Below, in pieces: positions 54,975 through 62,844 of a stretch of DNA of 64,000 nt. The position numbers and the translations under genes were made by a program. The notes under the pieces were generated by a model, which saw only the letters and a list, made by a program, of their open reading frames with translations, was not told the origin of the DNA and made no database searches. Source of the DNA: Lachnospiraceae bacterium C10 (GTDB taxonomy: Bacteria > Bacillota > Clostridia > Lachnospirales > Lachnospiraceae); the NCBI GenBank assembly GCA_900100095.1, contig FMTN01000008.1, positions 91,849-155,848 on the forward strand. Reading direction: 5' to 3'. Each line of letters begins with the position of its first letter. Position 1 is the first letter of the stretch.

Positions 54975-56471
54975 TTACCGCTCGTTCTTCTTCAGTCCTC
55001 TCTCCAGCTTGCCGACCAGAGTGGAAAGTCCTACAACCAGTACCAGATATACAATAGCAACAGCTCCTAACGGAAGAAGTGCATCATAGGTCAGAGACTG
55101 GATGGTCTGTCCACCTCTTGTCAGATCGGACAGTCCGATATAACCGGAGATGGAGGTCTCCTTTAACAGAGAGATAAACTCGTTGGCCAAAGCCGGAAGA
55201 ACATTCTTAAATGCCTGCGGAAGGATAACATAGATCATAACCGTATGGAACTTCAATCCTAGGCTCTTACCGGCCTCGAACTGACCATCATCAATGGACA
55301 TAATTCCGGAACGGATGATCTCCGCCACATAGGCAGCCGAATTCAATCCGAAGGCAACGATGGCTACAAAGACCTTACTGATATTAACCGATGCAAATAC
55401 AACATAGTAGATGATCAGAAGCTGTACCATAACCGGGGTACCTCTTACAATCGTAAGGTAAAGCTTCGCAATGCAGTTCAGAACCGGAAGGCTTCCATTC
55501 TTGTCGTAAGCCACACGGATAACAGCAAGCAGGAATCCAAACAGGATACCCACAATCACTGCAAAGAAGGTGATCAAAAGTGTGTAACCAAGACCTCTTA
55601 CCAGGTAATGCCATCTGCCGTCCTTAATGAAGTTATTGTGGAACTTCTCTTTAAAAGAAACGGCACCTGCGGTATTGCCGCCCTTTACCATCATAACCTG
55701 GGCAGTATCAATGTAGCTTTCGGAGAAATCAATGCTCTTCTTACGATCCTCTGTAATGGTAAATCCGGAAACACCGATATCCGCCTTGCCAGCATCAACG
55801 GCTGCAATAATGGAATCGAACTGGATATTCTGAATCTCTACAGCCACGCCCATCTGATCGGTTACGGCGTACAGCATCTCCACATCAAAACCTACAATAT
55901 TGCCTTCGCCGTCAAAGCTCTCGTACGGAGGGAAATCAATACTGCTGGCAACCACAAGCTTATCTCCTGTCGTCACCTTCTTCTTATAATGATAGTCACC
56001 CTCACCCTTGATCCAGGTGTCTGTAATCTTATCCAGTGTTCCGTTCGCCTTGATGGCTGCAAGACCTTTGTTAAACTTATCCCGCAGTTCATCCTTTCCC
56101 TTGGCAAAAACCGTTGCGTACTGTTCCACCACAAGGTCTTCGTCCAGAATGCTGAGCTCTGGATTCTTCTCTGCAAAAGCCTTCGCAACCTGATCATCAA
56201 TGACGACGGTATCGATCTTGCCCTGCTTTAATGCCTGAACCGCATCCGCACCCTTATCATAACGCTGGATATCGGTTCCCTTTTTCTTCTCAAAATTTTC
56301 CGTGACATAGGCATCTCCCGTTGTACCAACCTGTACACCAATCTTCGCCCCTGCCAGATCGGATGCCTGCTTAACGATGTGACTTTTCTTGTCACTTCCA
56401 CAACCGCTGAATGCTGTCATCAACGTGAATGCGGCCAGTAAAACCGGCAAATAGAGTCTCTTTTTCTTCAT
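54975..56471 (-). CDS. Amino-acid ABC transporter: substrate-binding domain fused to permease, binding-domain halves swapped
   Basis: A 498-residue lipoprotein-permease fusion. The lipobox is AFSGCGS (mature from Cys near residue 25). Residues about 32-150 (DLAGAKIGVQVGTTGDAYV through ANGTLDKITDTWIKGEG) look like the C-terminal half of a family-3 binding protein. Residues about 165-270 (DFPPYESFDGEGNIVGFDVE, GVSGFTITEDRKKSIDFSES) look like the N-terminal half. So the domain is circularly permuted relative to the usual order. A GlnP-type permease follows (about 285-495), with IVRGTPVMVQLLIIY and the EAA-like AGKSLGLKFHTVMIYVILPQ. Confidence 0.9.
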   Translation of the reverse strand: MKKKRLYLPVLLAAFTLMTAFSGCGSDKKSHIVKQASDLAGAKIGVQVGTTGDAYVTENFEKKKGTDIQRYDKGADAVQALKQGKIDTVVIDDQVAKAFAEKNPELSILDEDLVVEQYATVFAKGKDELRDKFNKGLAAIKANGTLDKITDTWIKGEGDYHYKKKVTTGDKLVVASSIDFPPYESFDGEGNIVGFDVEMLYAVTDQMGVAVEIQNIQFDSIIAAVDAGKADIGVSGFTITEDRKKSIDFSESYIDTAQVMMVKGGNTAGAVSFKEKFHNNFIKDGRWHYLVRGLGYTLLITFFAVIVGILFGFLLAVIRVAYDKNGSLPVLNCIAKLYLTIVRGTPVMVQLLIIYYVVFASVNISKVFVAIVAFGLNSAAYVAEIIRSGIMSIDDGQFEAGKSLGLKFHTVMIYVILPQAFKNVLPALANEFISLLKETSISGYIGLSDLTRGGQTIQSLTYDALLPLGAVAIVYLVLVVGLSTLVGKLERGLKKNER

Positions 56472-56507
56472 GATCTCCGTCCTCTTTCTATAATGAATAT
56501 TTCACTC

Positions 56508-56536
56508 AGTATATTCCTTTTTTCCCTCGGGGTAAA
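56508..56536 (-). promoter_or_regulatory. Promoter of the amino-acid ABC operon
   Basis: Minus strand TTTACC (56531-56536), 17-bp spacer, TATACT (56508-56513), about 40 bp from the start codon. GAATAT and ATATTC (56495-56516) form a short inverted repeat over the -10. Confidence 0.65.
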
Positions 56537-56555
56537 GTGTAAATTTATACAATAA

Positions 56556-56570
56556 ACATAAATTTTATGT
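56556..56570. promoter_or_regulatory. Palindrome ACATAAATTTTATGT
   Basis: Perfect 15-bp odd palindrome about 20 bp upstream of the -35 of the amino-acid ABC operon and just past the ncRNA terminator. An operator position is plausible; the regulator is unknown. Confidence 0.3.
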
Positions 56571-56590
56571 ATTTTTATTCTGCAAACGCA

Positions 56591-56631
56591 CAAAAATAAA
56601 TCCCGGCAGTGATCTCACATCACTTGCCGGG
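56591..56631 (-). terminator. Terminator of the candidate ncRNA
   Basis: CCCGGCAGTGAT (56602-56613) pairs with ATCACTTGCCGGG (56619-56631) around one bulged T. It is followed on the minus strand by ATTTATTTTTG. Confidence 0.9.
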
Positions 56632-57100
56632 GTCTCACGTAATCATATGACGATAATGCCTCATCACCGTTGTATCCACTATACCTATCCGGTTCCACGA
56701 TCCGGGGAGCGATACGCCTCACCCTTCTCCTGTTCACCTGTTCACCGAGCCGGTGCATCCTTCGATGCGTTGTACAGCTTTGTTACGGGATCAAACCTCA
56801 TCGTGTTTGTAGTACTTCCTGCGGGTTACTTCGAGACTTATGAAACACCATCCAAAGTCTCTTGTGTTGGTTAACTACCTTCTTCCTAAAATACTACACC
56901 TGTTACTTCCACCGGAACGCCCGCATCAATGAAGCTCTCGCCATCTCTGCTACGTTCCGGACCGTACTGAATAGAAATGCTGATTCGATGAAGCTCTCGC
57001 CATCTCTTCTACATTGCTATCCTGTGTCTGTGATTCGTCCGCTTGTTCGGGTGAAGTTCTCACCGCCCTTCCTGCGCTTCTAACATCACTTCCAACTCCT
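56592..57100 (-). ncRNA. Candidate large structured non-coding RNA (~510 nt)
   Basis: The 800-bp gap between the amino-acid ABC operon and fliB holds a complete minus-strand unit: promoter at 57107-57135 and terminator at 56591-56631. No frame gives a plausible protein; the longest is 61 codons with low-complexity content. Possible helices include GAGACTT/AAGTCTC, GCATC/GATGC, CACCG/CGGTG and a long-range GTAGTA/TACTAC pair. A 20-bp direct repeat lies at 56929-56948 and 56988-57007. I do not recognise RNase P, tmRNA, 6S or SRP signatures. Known large RNA classes such as ROOL or OLE were not matched by eye. Confidence 0.6.
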
Positions 57101-57106
57101 GACCTT

Positions 57107-57135
57107 ATTGTAGTACCCCTTTCCGGAAATTGCAA
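57107..57135 (-). promoter_or_regulatory. Promoter of the candidate ncRNA
   Basis: Minus strand TTGCAA (57130-57135), 17-bp spacer, TACAAT (57107-57112), with no Shine-Dalgarno plus start codon close downstream. Confidence 0.8.
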
Positions 57136-57244
57136 CCCTTTTATCTGATAATTGTGATATTACTTCTTATTTTTCTGTTTATTTAATTAAAATTATTTTC
57201 TTTTTCTGAACAGAGCTTTTCCCCTTCGATCCACCCCCTTCTTC

Positions 57245-57273
57245 TTGATTCCTCCCCCTCTGCGTCGTATGAT
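57245..57273 (+). promoter_or_regulatory. Promoter of fliB
   Basis: TTGATT (57245-57250), 17-bp spacer, TATGAT (57268-57273), 27 bp upstream of the fliB start codon. Confidence 0.65.
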
Positions 57274-57299
57274 ATTCCTTGGTAAAAAAGGAGGTAACT

Positions 57300-58325
57300 A
57301 TGATTTTCGAACGACCGGACTACTATAATCAGTTTTCATGTATTGCCGGGGATTGTCCCATGACCTGCTGTGCCGGCTGGGAAGTGGACGTGGACGCGGC
57401 AAGCCGTGATTTCTTTCTGGAACTGAAAGGCCCCATCGGAGACGAGGTTCGTTCCGTTATGGTCGATTCTGAGGATGGCGGGGATTATGCTGTTTTCCCG
57501 TTGACGGATGAGGGAAACTGTCCCTTCCTTGCCTCCAACAAGCTCTGTCGCCTCTACTCTGCCCTTGGTGAAGAGGGATTCTGTGAGACCTGCAGTGAAT
57601 ATCCACGTTATTTTGGAGTCACCGGCTCTCACCAGCAGATCGATTTAACCCTCTCCTGCCCGGAAGTGGTCCGCATCTTTTTTGCTACGACTTCTCCCGT
57701 TACCTTTGTTACCACAGAGGACATCATGGACGGAGAGGAACTGTCAGCGGATGAAACCCTGCGCCTGTCGGAGGTCTATCGCTTCCGGGATGCTGTTATG
57801 GAAGATCTTACAAACGCCTTTTCCGGCAGTGAATTCTTCCCGGAGATCCTGCTTTCACACAGCAAGGACCTGTCAACCTTTGACACAGCCACCCTTCCTG
57901 ACCTGCTTGCTTCGACGGAAGTATTGGACGAGAGATGGCAGGAGGTTTTAGATGCGATTCAAACCACCGGAAGTCATCAGAAAGCCTTCCCTGTCAACGA
58001 TACAGATATTGCTCCGTTCTTTCTTCGTCTGGCGCAGTATTTCCTGTTCCGTTACAGCATCGATATCTTTTACGGAAGCAGCAGGGATGACATCCTTCTT
58101 CTCATCCTCCGAAGCCTCACGACAATTCTGTGGATCTATGAGAGCGGCTGGTGCGCCCTTCCTTCCCAAAGCTGTCGTCTCACACTGGATGAAAAAGAGC
58201 TTTCCGCTCCGCTTTCTTCAAAAGAGGAAAAGGTCATCCGGCTGATGGATGCTACCCTTATTTTTTCAAGACAGATTGAACACTCCCTTGAGAATGTGGA
58301 GATTTTAAAAAAGGCGAGGTCTTAA
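57300..58325 (+). CDS. fliB: Flagellin lysine N-methylase
   Basis: Cys-rich enzyme family that methylates lysines of flagellin. The ATG at 57300 follows AGGAGG and gives 341 residues. The conserved Cys pattern is near the N-terminus (FSCIAGDCPMTCCAGWEVDV) and again in GFCETCSEYPRYFG. A possible iron-sulfur cluster is inferred from these. No flagellin gene is nearby, but yjfB and the chemoreceptor support motility. It is a single-gene unit with promoter TTGATT-17-TATGAT. Confidence 0.9.
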   Translation: MIFERPDYYNQFSCIAGDCPMTCCAGWEVDVDAASRDFFLELKGPIGDEVRSVMVDSEDGGDYAVFPLTDEGNCPFLASNKLCRLYSALGEEGFCETCSEYPRYFGVTGSHQQIDLTLSCPEVVRIFFATTSPVTFVTTEDIMDGEELSADETLRLSEVYRFRDAVMEDLTNAFSGSEFFPEILLSHSKDLSTFDTATLPDLLASTEVLDERWQEVLDAIQTTGSHQKAFPVNDTDIAPFFLRLAQYFLFRYSIDIFYGSSRDDILLLILRSLTTILWIYESGWCALPSQSCRLTLDEKELSAPLSSKEEKVIRLMDATLIFSRQIEHSLENVEILKKARS

Positions 58326-58348
58326 ACATTGCCGCAGGAATTTCTTTT

Positions 58349-58464
58349 AATCGAGTAGGCTGGCTCCTACTCGATTTCAACTCTGTTGCACCTCAAGGCA
58401 GTGCCTTTCGGTGTTCTACAGTCGCCAAAGTCCCTCTCGCAAGCAAGCTTGCAGACGGGACTTT
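58349..58464 (+). repeat. Structured dispersed repeat, copy B
   Basis: About 116 bp matching copy A (40993-41110) in the same orientation. Helix 1 is identical except for the loop (CTGGC versus CTGAC). Helix 3 is CAAAGTC/GACTTT where A has CTAAGTC/GACTTAG, a compensatory T-A to A-T swap. A further small hairpin GTGCGCC-GCTA-GGCGCAC (58479-58496) follows only this copy. It sits between fliB and the NUDIX terminator, in a gene-free gap. Confidence 0.8.
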
Positions 58465-58497
58465 AACCCGTTAGAAACGTGCGCCGCTAGGCGCACC

Positions 58498-58538
58498 AAA
58501 AAAAGCCGATCCGGAGCAAAAAACTGCCCGGACCGGCT
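58498..58538 (-). terminator. Terminator after the NUDIX gene
   Basis: AGCCGATCCGGAGC (58504-58517) with GCCCGGACCGGCT (58526-58538), with a bulge and G-T pairs, followed on the minus strand by TTTTTTT. Confidence 0.85.
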
Positions 58539-58547
58539 CTTTTATCT

Positions 58548-59051
58548 TTATTCAAATATCTGCCGGATACTGTCGTAATGTAAAAACATACCCTTCGCTG
58601 CAAGTGCTTTGATTTCCTCTACGGTCGCAAACATAAAATCTTCCGCCTCTTCTGCCTGCAGGACAACATCCGCTTCCGTAATATCCATCTCGTAACAGTA
58701 TACATCGACAAAGTAGTTATTCTTCTCCTCCGGATTATCTCTCCGGTAGGTAAAGACATAACCACCCGAGCGTGCCTGCCTTACATCCAGACCGACCTCC
58801 TCGGATACTTCGCGCCATACCGCCTTCTCACTGCTTTCGCCGGCACTGACACCTCCACCGGATACCTCCCAGGCCCCCGGAGCCCATTGCTTGTTCAGCT
58901 TACGCTGTGTGATCAGAAACCTTCCGTCGGGACGCTTTATGGCACCGAGTACCGTAAGATGGTAGTCGCCATCCGCCATATTCCAGTCATTCCGTTCCAT
59001 TGTCCGGCCTGTCGGCTTTTTATCCTTATCGTAGATATCCCAATATTCCAT
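58548..59051 (-). CDS. NUDIX hydrolase
   Basis: Pyrophosphohydrolase of 167 residues; possible substrates include nucleotide or isopentenyl diphosphates, but the true one is unknown. The NUDIX box GGGVSAGESSEKAVWREVSE with EVGL following fits GX5EX7REUXEEXGU (about residues 64-86). The N-terminal MEYWDIYDKDKKPTGRTMER resembles the IDI/YfcD type. It is preceded by its own promoter and followed by a terminator. Confidence 0.9.
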   Translation of the reverse strand: MEYWDIYDKDKKPTGRTMERNDWNMADGDYHLTVLGAIKRPDGRFLITQRKLNKQWAPGAWEVSGGGVSAGESSEKAVWREVSEEVGLDVRQARSGGYVFTYRRDNPEEKNNYFVDVYCYEMDITEADVVLQAEEAEDFMFATVEEIKALAAKGMFLHYDSIRQIFE

Positions 59052-59089
59052 AATCTTTTCTCTTTCCTGAATCTGTCAACGACGTCTGT

Positions 59090-59118
59090 ATTTTAACACG
59101 TTGATGTATAAAAAACAA
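59090..59118 (-). promoter_or_regulatory. Promoter of the NUDIX gene
   Basis: Minus strand TTGTTT (59113-59118), 17-bp spacer, TAAAAT (59090-59095), about 40 bp upstream of the start codon. Confidence 0.6.
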
Positions 59119-59132
59119 TCAGAGCCGTTCAT

Positions 59133-60173
59133 CTACCGGTCAAGACTGTAGTCTTTTACGGAATCCCGCTCCAAAAGCTCTGCGGAATAGGTCAGCTGTC
59201 TTGTCTGCTTCTCTCCGTCAATAGCCTTTGCAAGAAGTTCCACACAGGAGTGGATCAACTGCTCCTTCGGCTGTTTGACACTGGAAAGAGAAGGCACCAG
59301 AAACTTACCGAGACTGATTCCGTCAAAGCCAAGAACCGAAATATCCTCCGGAATCTTTTTCCCTGCCTCTGCAATTGCCTTGTAGGCGCCGATGGCCGTA
59401 AGATCCGAGATACAATAAAGCGCGGTAAAATCTGTTTTTTCAAGCAGTTCCTTTGTCACGGCATAGCCGTTCTCCGGCGTAAATTCTGTAATCGAGCGTT
59501 TCATATAACCGATCAGCTCCGGATCCTCCGGAATGCCTGCTGCCTCCAAAGCCTTGCGATAGCCCATCAGGCGCTGTCCGCCGACTGCCAGGTCGTCCTC
59601 ACGTCCGGTAACAATAGCAATCCTTCGATGCCCCTTTTGAATCAGGTATTCCACAGCCTTACGACTCTCTATCTCATCATCAATTGCCACGCAGTTGCAC
59701 GCCGGCTGTGGTGCATACATCGTGTGTGCCACGGTACACAGGACATAGGGAACCCCCAGACGATCCAGCTTCTCCTCCGGGCGCTCCATCTGTCCTCCAA
59801 GGACAACCACGCCCTTCAGTCGCTTTTCTTTTACAAGCTCTACCGTTGCCTTGACCACATCTTCGTTGTCACCCACGCTGTGCAAGAGAAAATCATATCC
59901 CTTCTCCTGGGTTTCCTGCTGGAACTGGTCAAACATCGACTGGAAAAAGATATTATCAATGCCTCGTACCACCAACGCAATGGTATTCGACTCTGTCATC
60001 TTAAGATTCCTCGCACTGTTATTGGGAATGTAATGAAATTCCTTAACAACCTTCAGAATTCTCTCTTTTGTGGCTGCATTGATCCCCGGATCGTCATTGA
60101 TAGCCCTGGAAACAGTGGCAACACCCACTCCGCAGTATTTGGCGATATCTTTGATTGTTAAATTTCCTGACAT
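59133..60173 (-). CDS. LacI family transcriptional regulator
   Basis: A 346-residue repressor, probably of the adjacent maltose/maltodextrin genes. The N-terminal helix-turn-helix is TIKDIAKYCGVGVATVSRAI followed by the hinge-type YIPNNSARNL. The rest is a periplasmic-binding-like effector domain with RGIDNIFFQSMFDQF and KGHRRIAIVTGREDD. It lies downstream of malQ on the same strand, beyond the malQ terminator and a long palindrome. The effector is not identifiable. Confidence 0.93.
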   Translation of the reverse strand: MSGNLTIKDIAKYCGVGVATVSRAINDDPGINAATKERILKVVKEFHYIPNNSARNLKMTESNTIALVVRGIDNIFFQSMFDQFQQETQEKGYDFLLHSVGDNEDVVKATVELVKEKRLKGVVVLGGQMERPEEKLDRLGVPYVLCTVAHTMYAPQPACNCVAIDDEIESRKAVEYLIQKGHRRIAIVTGREDDLAVGGQRLMGYRKALEAAGIPEDPELIGYMKRSITEFTPENGYAVTKELLEKTDFTALYCISDLTAIGAYKAIAEAGKKIPEDISVLGFDGISLGKFLVPSLSSVKQPKEQLIHSCVELLAKAIDGEKQTRQLTYSAELLERDSVKDYSLDR

Positions 60174-60237
60174 AATCTTTCCTCAGTTTCTTCAAGTCCC
60201 GTCCATATGCCCCGGCATCGGATTGCGGAGCCTTTAC

Positions 60238-60298
60238 CTCAGTCGGATAAGACCCCTACCTTCGCTTCGCTTAGAGGAAGGGGGCTTATCCGACTGAG
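60238..60298. repeat. Long hairpin element downstream of malQ
   Basis: Perfect 14-bp arms CTCAGTCGGATAAG (60238-60251) and CTTATCCGACTGAG (60285-60298) with an inner CCCCT/AGGGG-type stem. The 10-bp outer arm CTCAGTCGGA is shared with the hairpin at 61949-61978 on the other side of malQ. It lies in the gap 60174-60344 between malQ and the LacI-type gene. No U-tract follows, so a terminator role is unlikely. Confidence 0.7.
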
Positions 60299-60334
60299 AT
60301 AAAAAATCTCCGGCAAGGAGCTCCCCTGCCAGAG
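60299..60334 (-). terminator. Terminator after malQ
   Basis: Near-palindromic stem TCTCCGGCAAGGAG with CTCCCCTGCCAGAGA at 60307-60334; followed on the minus strand by TTTTTTAT. Confidence 0.8.
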
Positions 60335-60344
60335 AAAACCTATT

Positions 60345-61856
60345 CTATATTCTACCATAGATACCGCTCAGTGCACGAATTCTTTTCGCAAGGGAAGCAT
60401 TCAAATCCTTCTTGTCCACCCGCCACATCCAGTTCGTTCCGATGGTGGAAGGGCGATTCGTTCTTGCCCTGTTATCAAGTCCAAGATAATCCTGCAACGG
60501 AATGATGGCAAGGTCCGCCACGGAACTGTGCACCAGGCGGATCAAAGGATCTACCAGCTTCCCAAGGGCTGTCCTTTGCGGAAGACCCAGATATTCCTTC
60601 ACGTAATGCTGCTCTGCCGGTGAAATACTGTGCAGCCATCCCAGCAACGTTTCATTATCATGGGTTCCGGTGTAAGCCACACAATTTTGATGGTAGTTAA
60701 ATGGGAGATACTCATTCTCTGCTTCCTTAACACCGGCTGTGGAGGAGTCTCTTCCATCGAATGCAAACTCCAGAACTTTCATATTCGGAAATCCTGTATC
60801 ACGTACCAGCTGACGAACCGAATCGGTCATATAACCCAGATCCTCTGCAATGATATCCAGTTCTCCCAGATTCTCGCTTAACGCCTCGAATAACCGGATT
60901 CCCGGTCCGTCTTCCCAGTGACCCCGCTCCGCTGTTTCATCCGTTGCCGGAATCGAATAGTACTGGTCAAATCCCCGGAAGTGATCGATTCGAATGACAT
61001 CGTACAGCCTGCTGCAGGCCCGGATACGCTCTGTCCACCAACTGAAATGATCCTTTTCATGATTCTCCCAGCGATACAGTGGATTCCCCCAGAGCTGCCC
61101 TTTCGCGGCAAATCCGTCCGGCGGACAACCTGCCACTGCCGTAAGATGACCTTCCTCATCCATCTGGAACAGTTCCGGCCGGCTCCAGGTATCGGCAGAA
61201 TCTGCCGCCACATAAATCGGAATATCTCCGATAATGGAAATTCCATGCTCATTGGCATACTGCTTCAGCTGATACCACTGACGAAAGAAATGGTACTGTA
61301 AAAAGCAGTAAAATCCGATTTCTTCCGGATGCTCTGCTTCAAAGTCTCTTAGTGCCTCCGCCTCTCTTTTCCGAAGTCTTTCATCCCACCTAGTAAAGCT
61401 TACACCGCCGTTGGCATCCTTGATTGCCATAAACAGTGCATAATCCTTAAGCCAGTCCTCATTTTCATCAAGAAAGCGCCGGTACTCACTGTCTTCCGGA
61501 TTCCTTCTCCTATAGGCTTTTTTCAGAAGTTTATAACGGCTGTGATACAGCATTTCATAATCAATGGCATGTTCCTTTGCCACTTCCGGAAGTTCCCGCA
61601 GTTCCCTTGCTGTCAAAAGCCCCTGTGCTTTTAATTCATCCAGGTCGATAAAATACGGATTCCCTGCAAAGGTTGAAAAACTCTGATAGGGCGAATCTCC
61701 GTAACTAGTCGGTCCGATGGGAAGAATCTGCCAGTAGCTTTGTCCTGCCTTCACCAGAAAGTCCACAAAACGATATGCCTCTTTTGTAAAACCACCGATG
61801 CCGTATTTTCCCGGAAGAGAAAAGATCGGCAAAAGGATACCGCTTTTACGTTTCAT
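60345..61856 (-). CDS. malQ: 4-alpha-glucanotransferase (amylomaltase)
   Basis: Disproportionates maltodextrins, GH77. The 503-residue protein starts MKRKSGILLPIFSLPGKYG. The nucleophile region is VIRIDHFRGFDQYYSIPA, the acid/base region is DIIAEDLGYMTDSVR, and the third Asp is in YTGTHDNETLLGWLHS. An AAGGAG lies 6 nt before the ATG. It is downstream of the sugar permeases and would use maltodextrins they import. Confidence 0.97.
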   Translation of the reverse strand: MKRKSGILLPIFSLPGKYGIGGFTKEAYRFVDFLVKAGQSYWQILPIGPTSYGDSPYQSFSTFAGNPYFIDLDELKAQGLLTARELRELPEVAKEHAIDYEMLYHSRYKLLKKAYRRRNPEDSEYRRFLDENEDWLKDYALFMAIKDANGGVSFTRWDERLRKREAEALRDFEAEHPEEIGFYCFLQYHFFRQWYQLKQYANEHGISIIGDIPIYVAADSADTWSRPELFQMDEEGHLTAVAGCPPDGFAAKGQLWGNPLYRWENHEKDHFSWWTERIRACSRLYDVIRIDHFRGFDQYYSIPATDETAERGHWEDGPGIRLFEALSENLGELDIIAEDLGYMTDSVRQLVRDTGFPNMKVLEFAFDGRDSSTAGVKEAENEYLPFNYHQNCVAYTGTHDNETLLGWLHSISPAEQHYVKEYLGLPQRTALGKLVDPLIRLVHSSVADLAIIPLQDYLGLDNRARTNRPSTIGTNWMWRVDKKDLNASLAKRIRALSGIYGRI

Positions 61857-61948
61857 ACTCAGCTCCTTCTCTTGTTCCGGCGTTCCAGGTTCATCCCTGT
61901 TACACCTTCCGTTTCTGTTTCCTGTATGTTATGTATTGTATTGTCAAG

Positions 61949-61978
61949 ACTCAGTCGGAGCTTGTACTCCGACTGAGT
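61949..61978. repeat. Hairpin element upstream of malQ
   Basis: Perfect 12-bp arms ACTCAGTCGGAG (61949-61960) and CTCCGACTGAGT (61967-61978) with a 6-nt loop. It abuts the malG stop codon. No T-run follows on the minus strand (CTTGACAATAC), so termination is doubtful. The arm CTCAGTCGGA is shared with the element at 60238-60298. Confidence 0.75.
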
Positions 61979-62844
61979 TAACCCTTCACAGCGCCTGCCA
62001 CAACACCGCCGATGATATACTTCTGACAAAGTGCATAGAAGACAATGATCGGAATGATTGCAAGGATCAGCACTGCCATCATGGCACCCCAGTCAACGGT
62101 TCCATATCCGCCCTTTAAGTACTGAATCGCAATTGGAATCGTGCGGTAGTCGGACTGTAATACCAGGGAAGGAAGCAGGTAATCGTTCCAGATCCACATG
62201 GTCTCCAGAATGGCAACGGTGATATAGGTCGGCTTCATAATCGGAAGTACCACACGGAAAAAGATTCCGCAGGCTCCGCATCCGTCAATCATAGCTGCTT
62301 CTTCAATCTCCACCGGAATGGATTTTGCAAAGCCCACAAACATAAAGGTTGCAAGTCCTGCTCCAAATCCCAGATATACCGGTACGATTCCGATCGGAGT
62401 GGTCAGTCCGAGACGGTTTGCCACAAGGGAAAGGGTGTACATTACCATCTGGAACGGAATCACCATGGAAAAGGCGAAAAGGAAATAGATCAGATTGCCT
62501 CCTTTGGAATTTACTCTTGCAATATACCATCCGCACATGGATGTGCAGAGGATGATGACGATGACCGAAAGCACGGTAATGGTCAGAGTATTTACAAAGG
62601 CTGCAAAGAAATTAATCTGCTGCATACCACGGATATAGTTTTCAAAACCTACAAAGGTCTTATCGTTCGGCAGCTGAAACGGTGTCAGGTTAATGGAACT
62701 TTTTACCTTAAAGGAATTCCAGAGTACCACCAGAATCGGCATAACAAAAAATACAGACAGCAGCGAAAATATCAGTGTCAAAAGCCAGCCGTTCTTTGCA
62801 GGCTTTTCTGACGGGTCGAAGCTTTTTACGTTTGTCTTAGCCAT
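61978..62844 (-). CDS. Maltodextrin-type ABC transporter permease (MalG-like)
   Basis: Inner-membrane permease of 288 residues with six hydrophobic segments. The EAA loop is EEAAMIDGCGACGIFFRVVL, typical of the carbohydrate CUT1 family, and the C-terminus is QKYIIGGVVAGAVKG. The start codon overlaps the malF stop by 1 bp. The operon context (malQ, LacI regulator) suggests maltose or maltodextrin import. Confidence 0.92.
   Translation of the reverse strand: MAKTNVKSFDPSEKPAKNGWLLTLIFSLLSVFFVMPILVVLWNSFKVKSSINLTPFQLPNDKTFVGFENYIRGMQQINFFAAFVNTLTITVLSVIVIILCTSMCGWYIARVNSKGGNLIYFLFAFSMVIPFQMVMYTLSLVANRLGLTTPIGIVPVYLGFGAGLATFMFVGFAKSIPVEIEEAAMIDGCGACGIFFRVVLPIMKPTYITVAILETMWIWNDYLLPSLVLQSDYRTIPIAIQYLKGGYGTVDWGAMMAVLILAIIPIIVFYALCQKYIIGGVVAGAVKG

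Noticed and set aside
56950..57135. A 61-residue minus-strand reading frame inside the candidate ncRNA
   Set aside because: It starts upstream of the predicted -10, has no ribosome-binding site and no protein-like composition.
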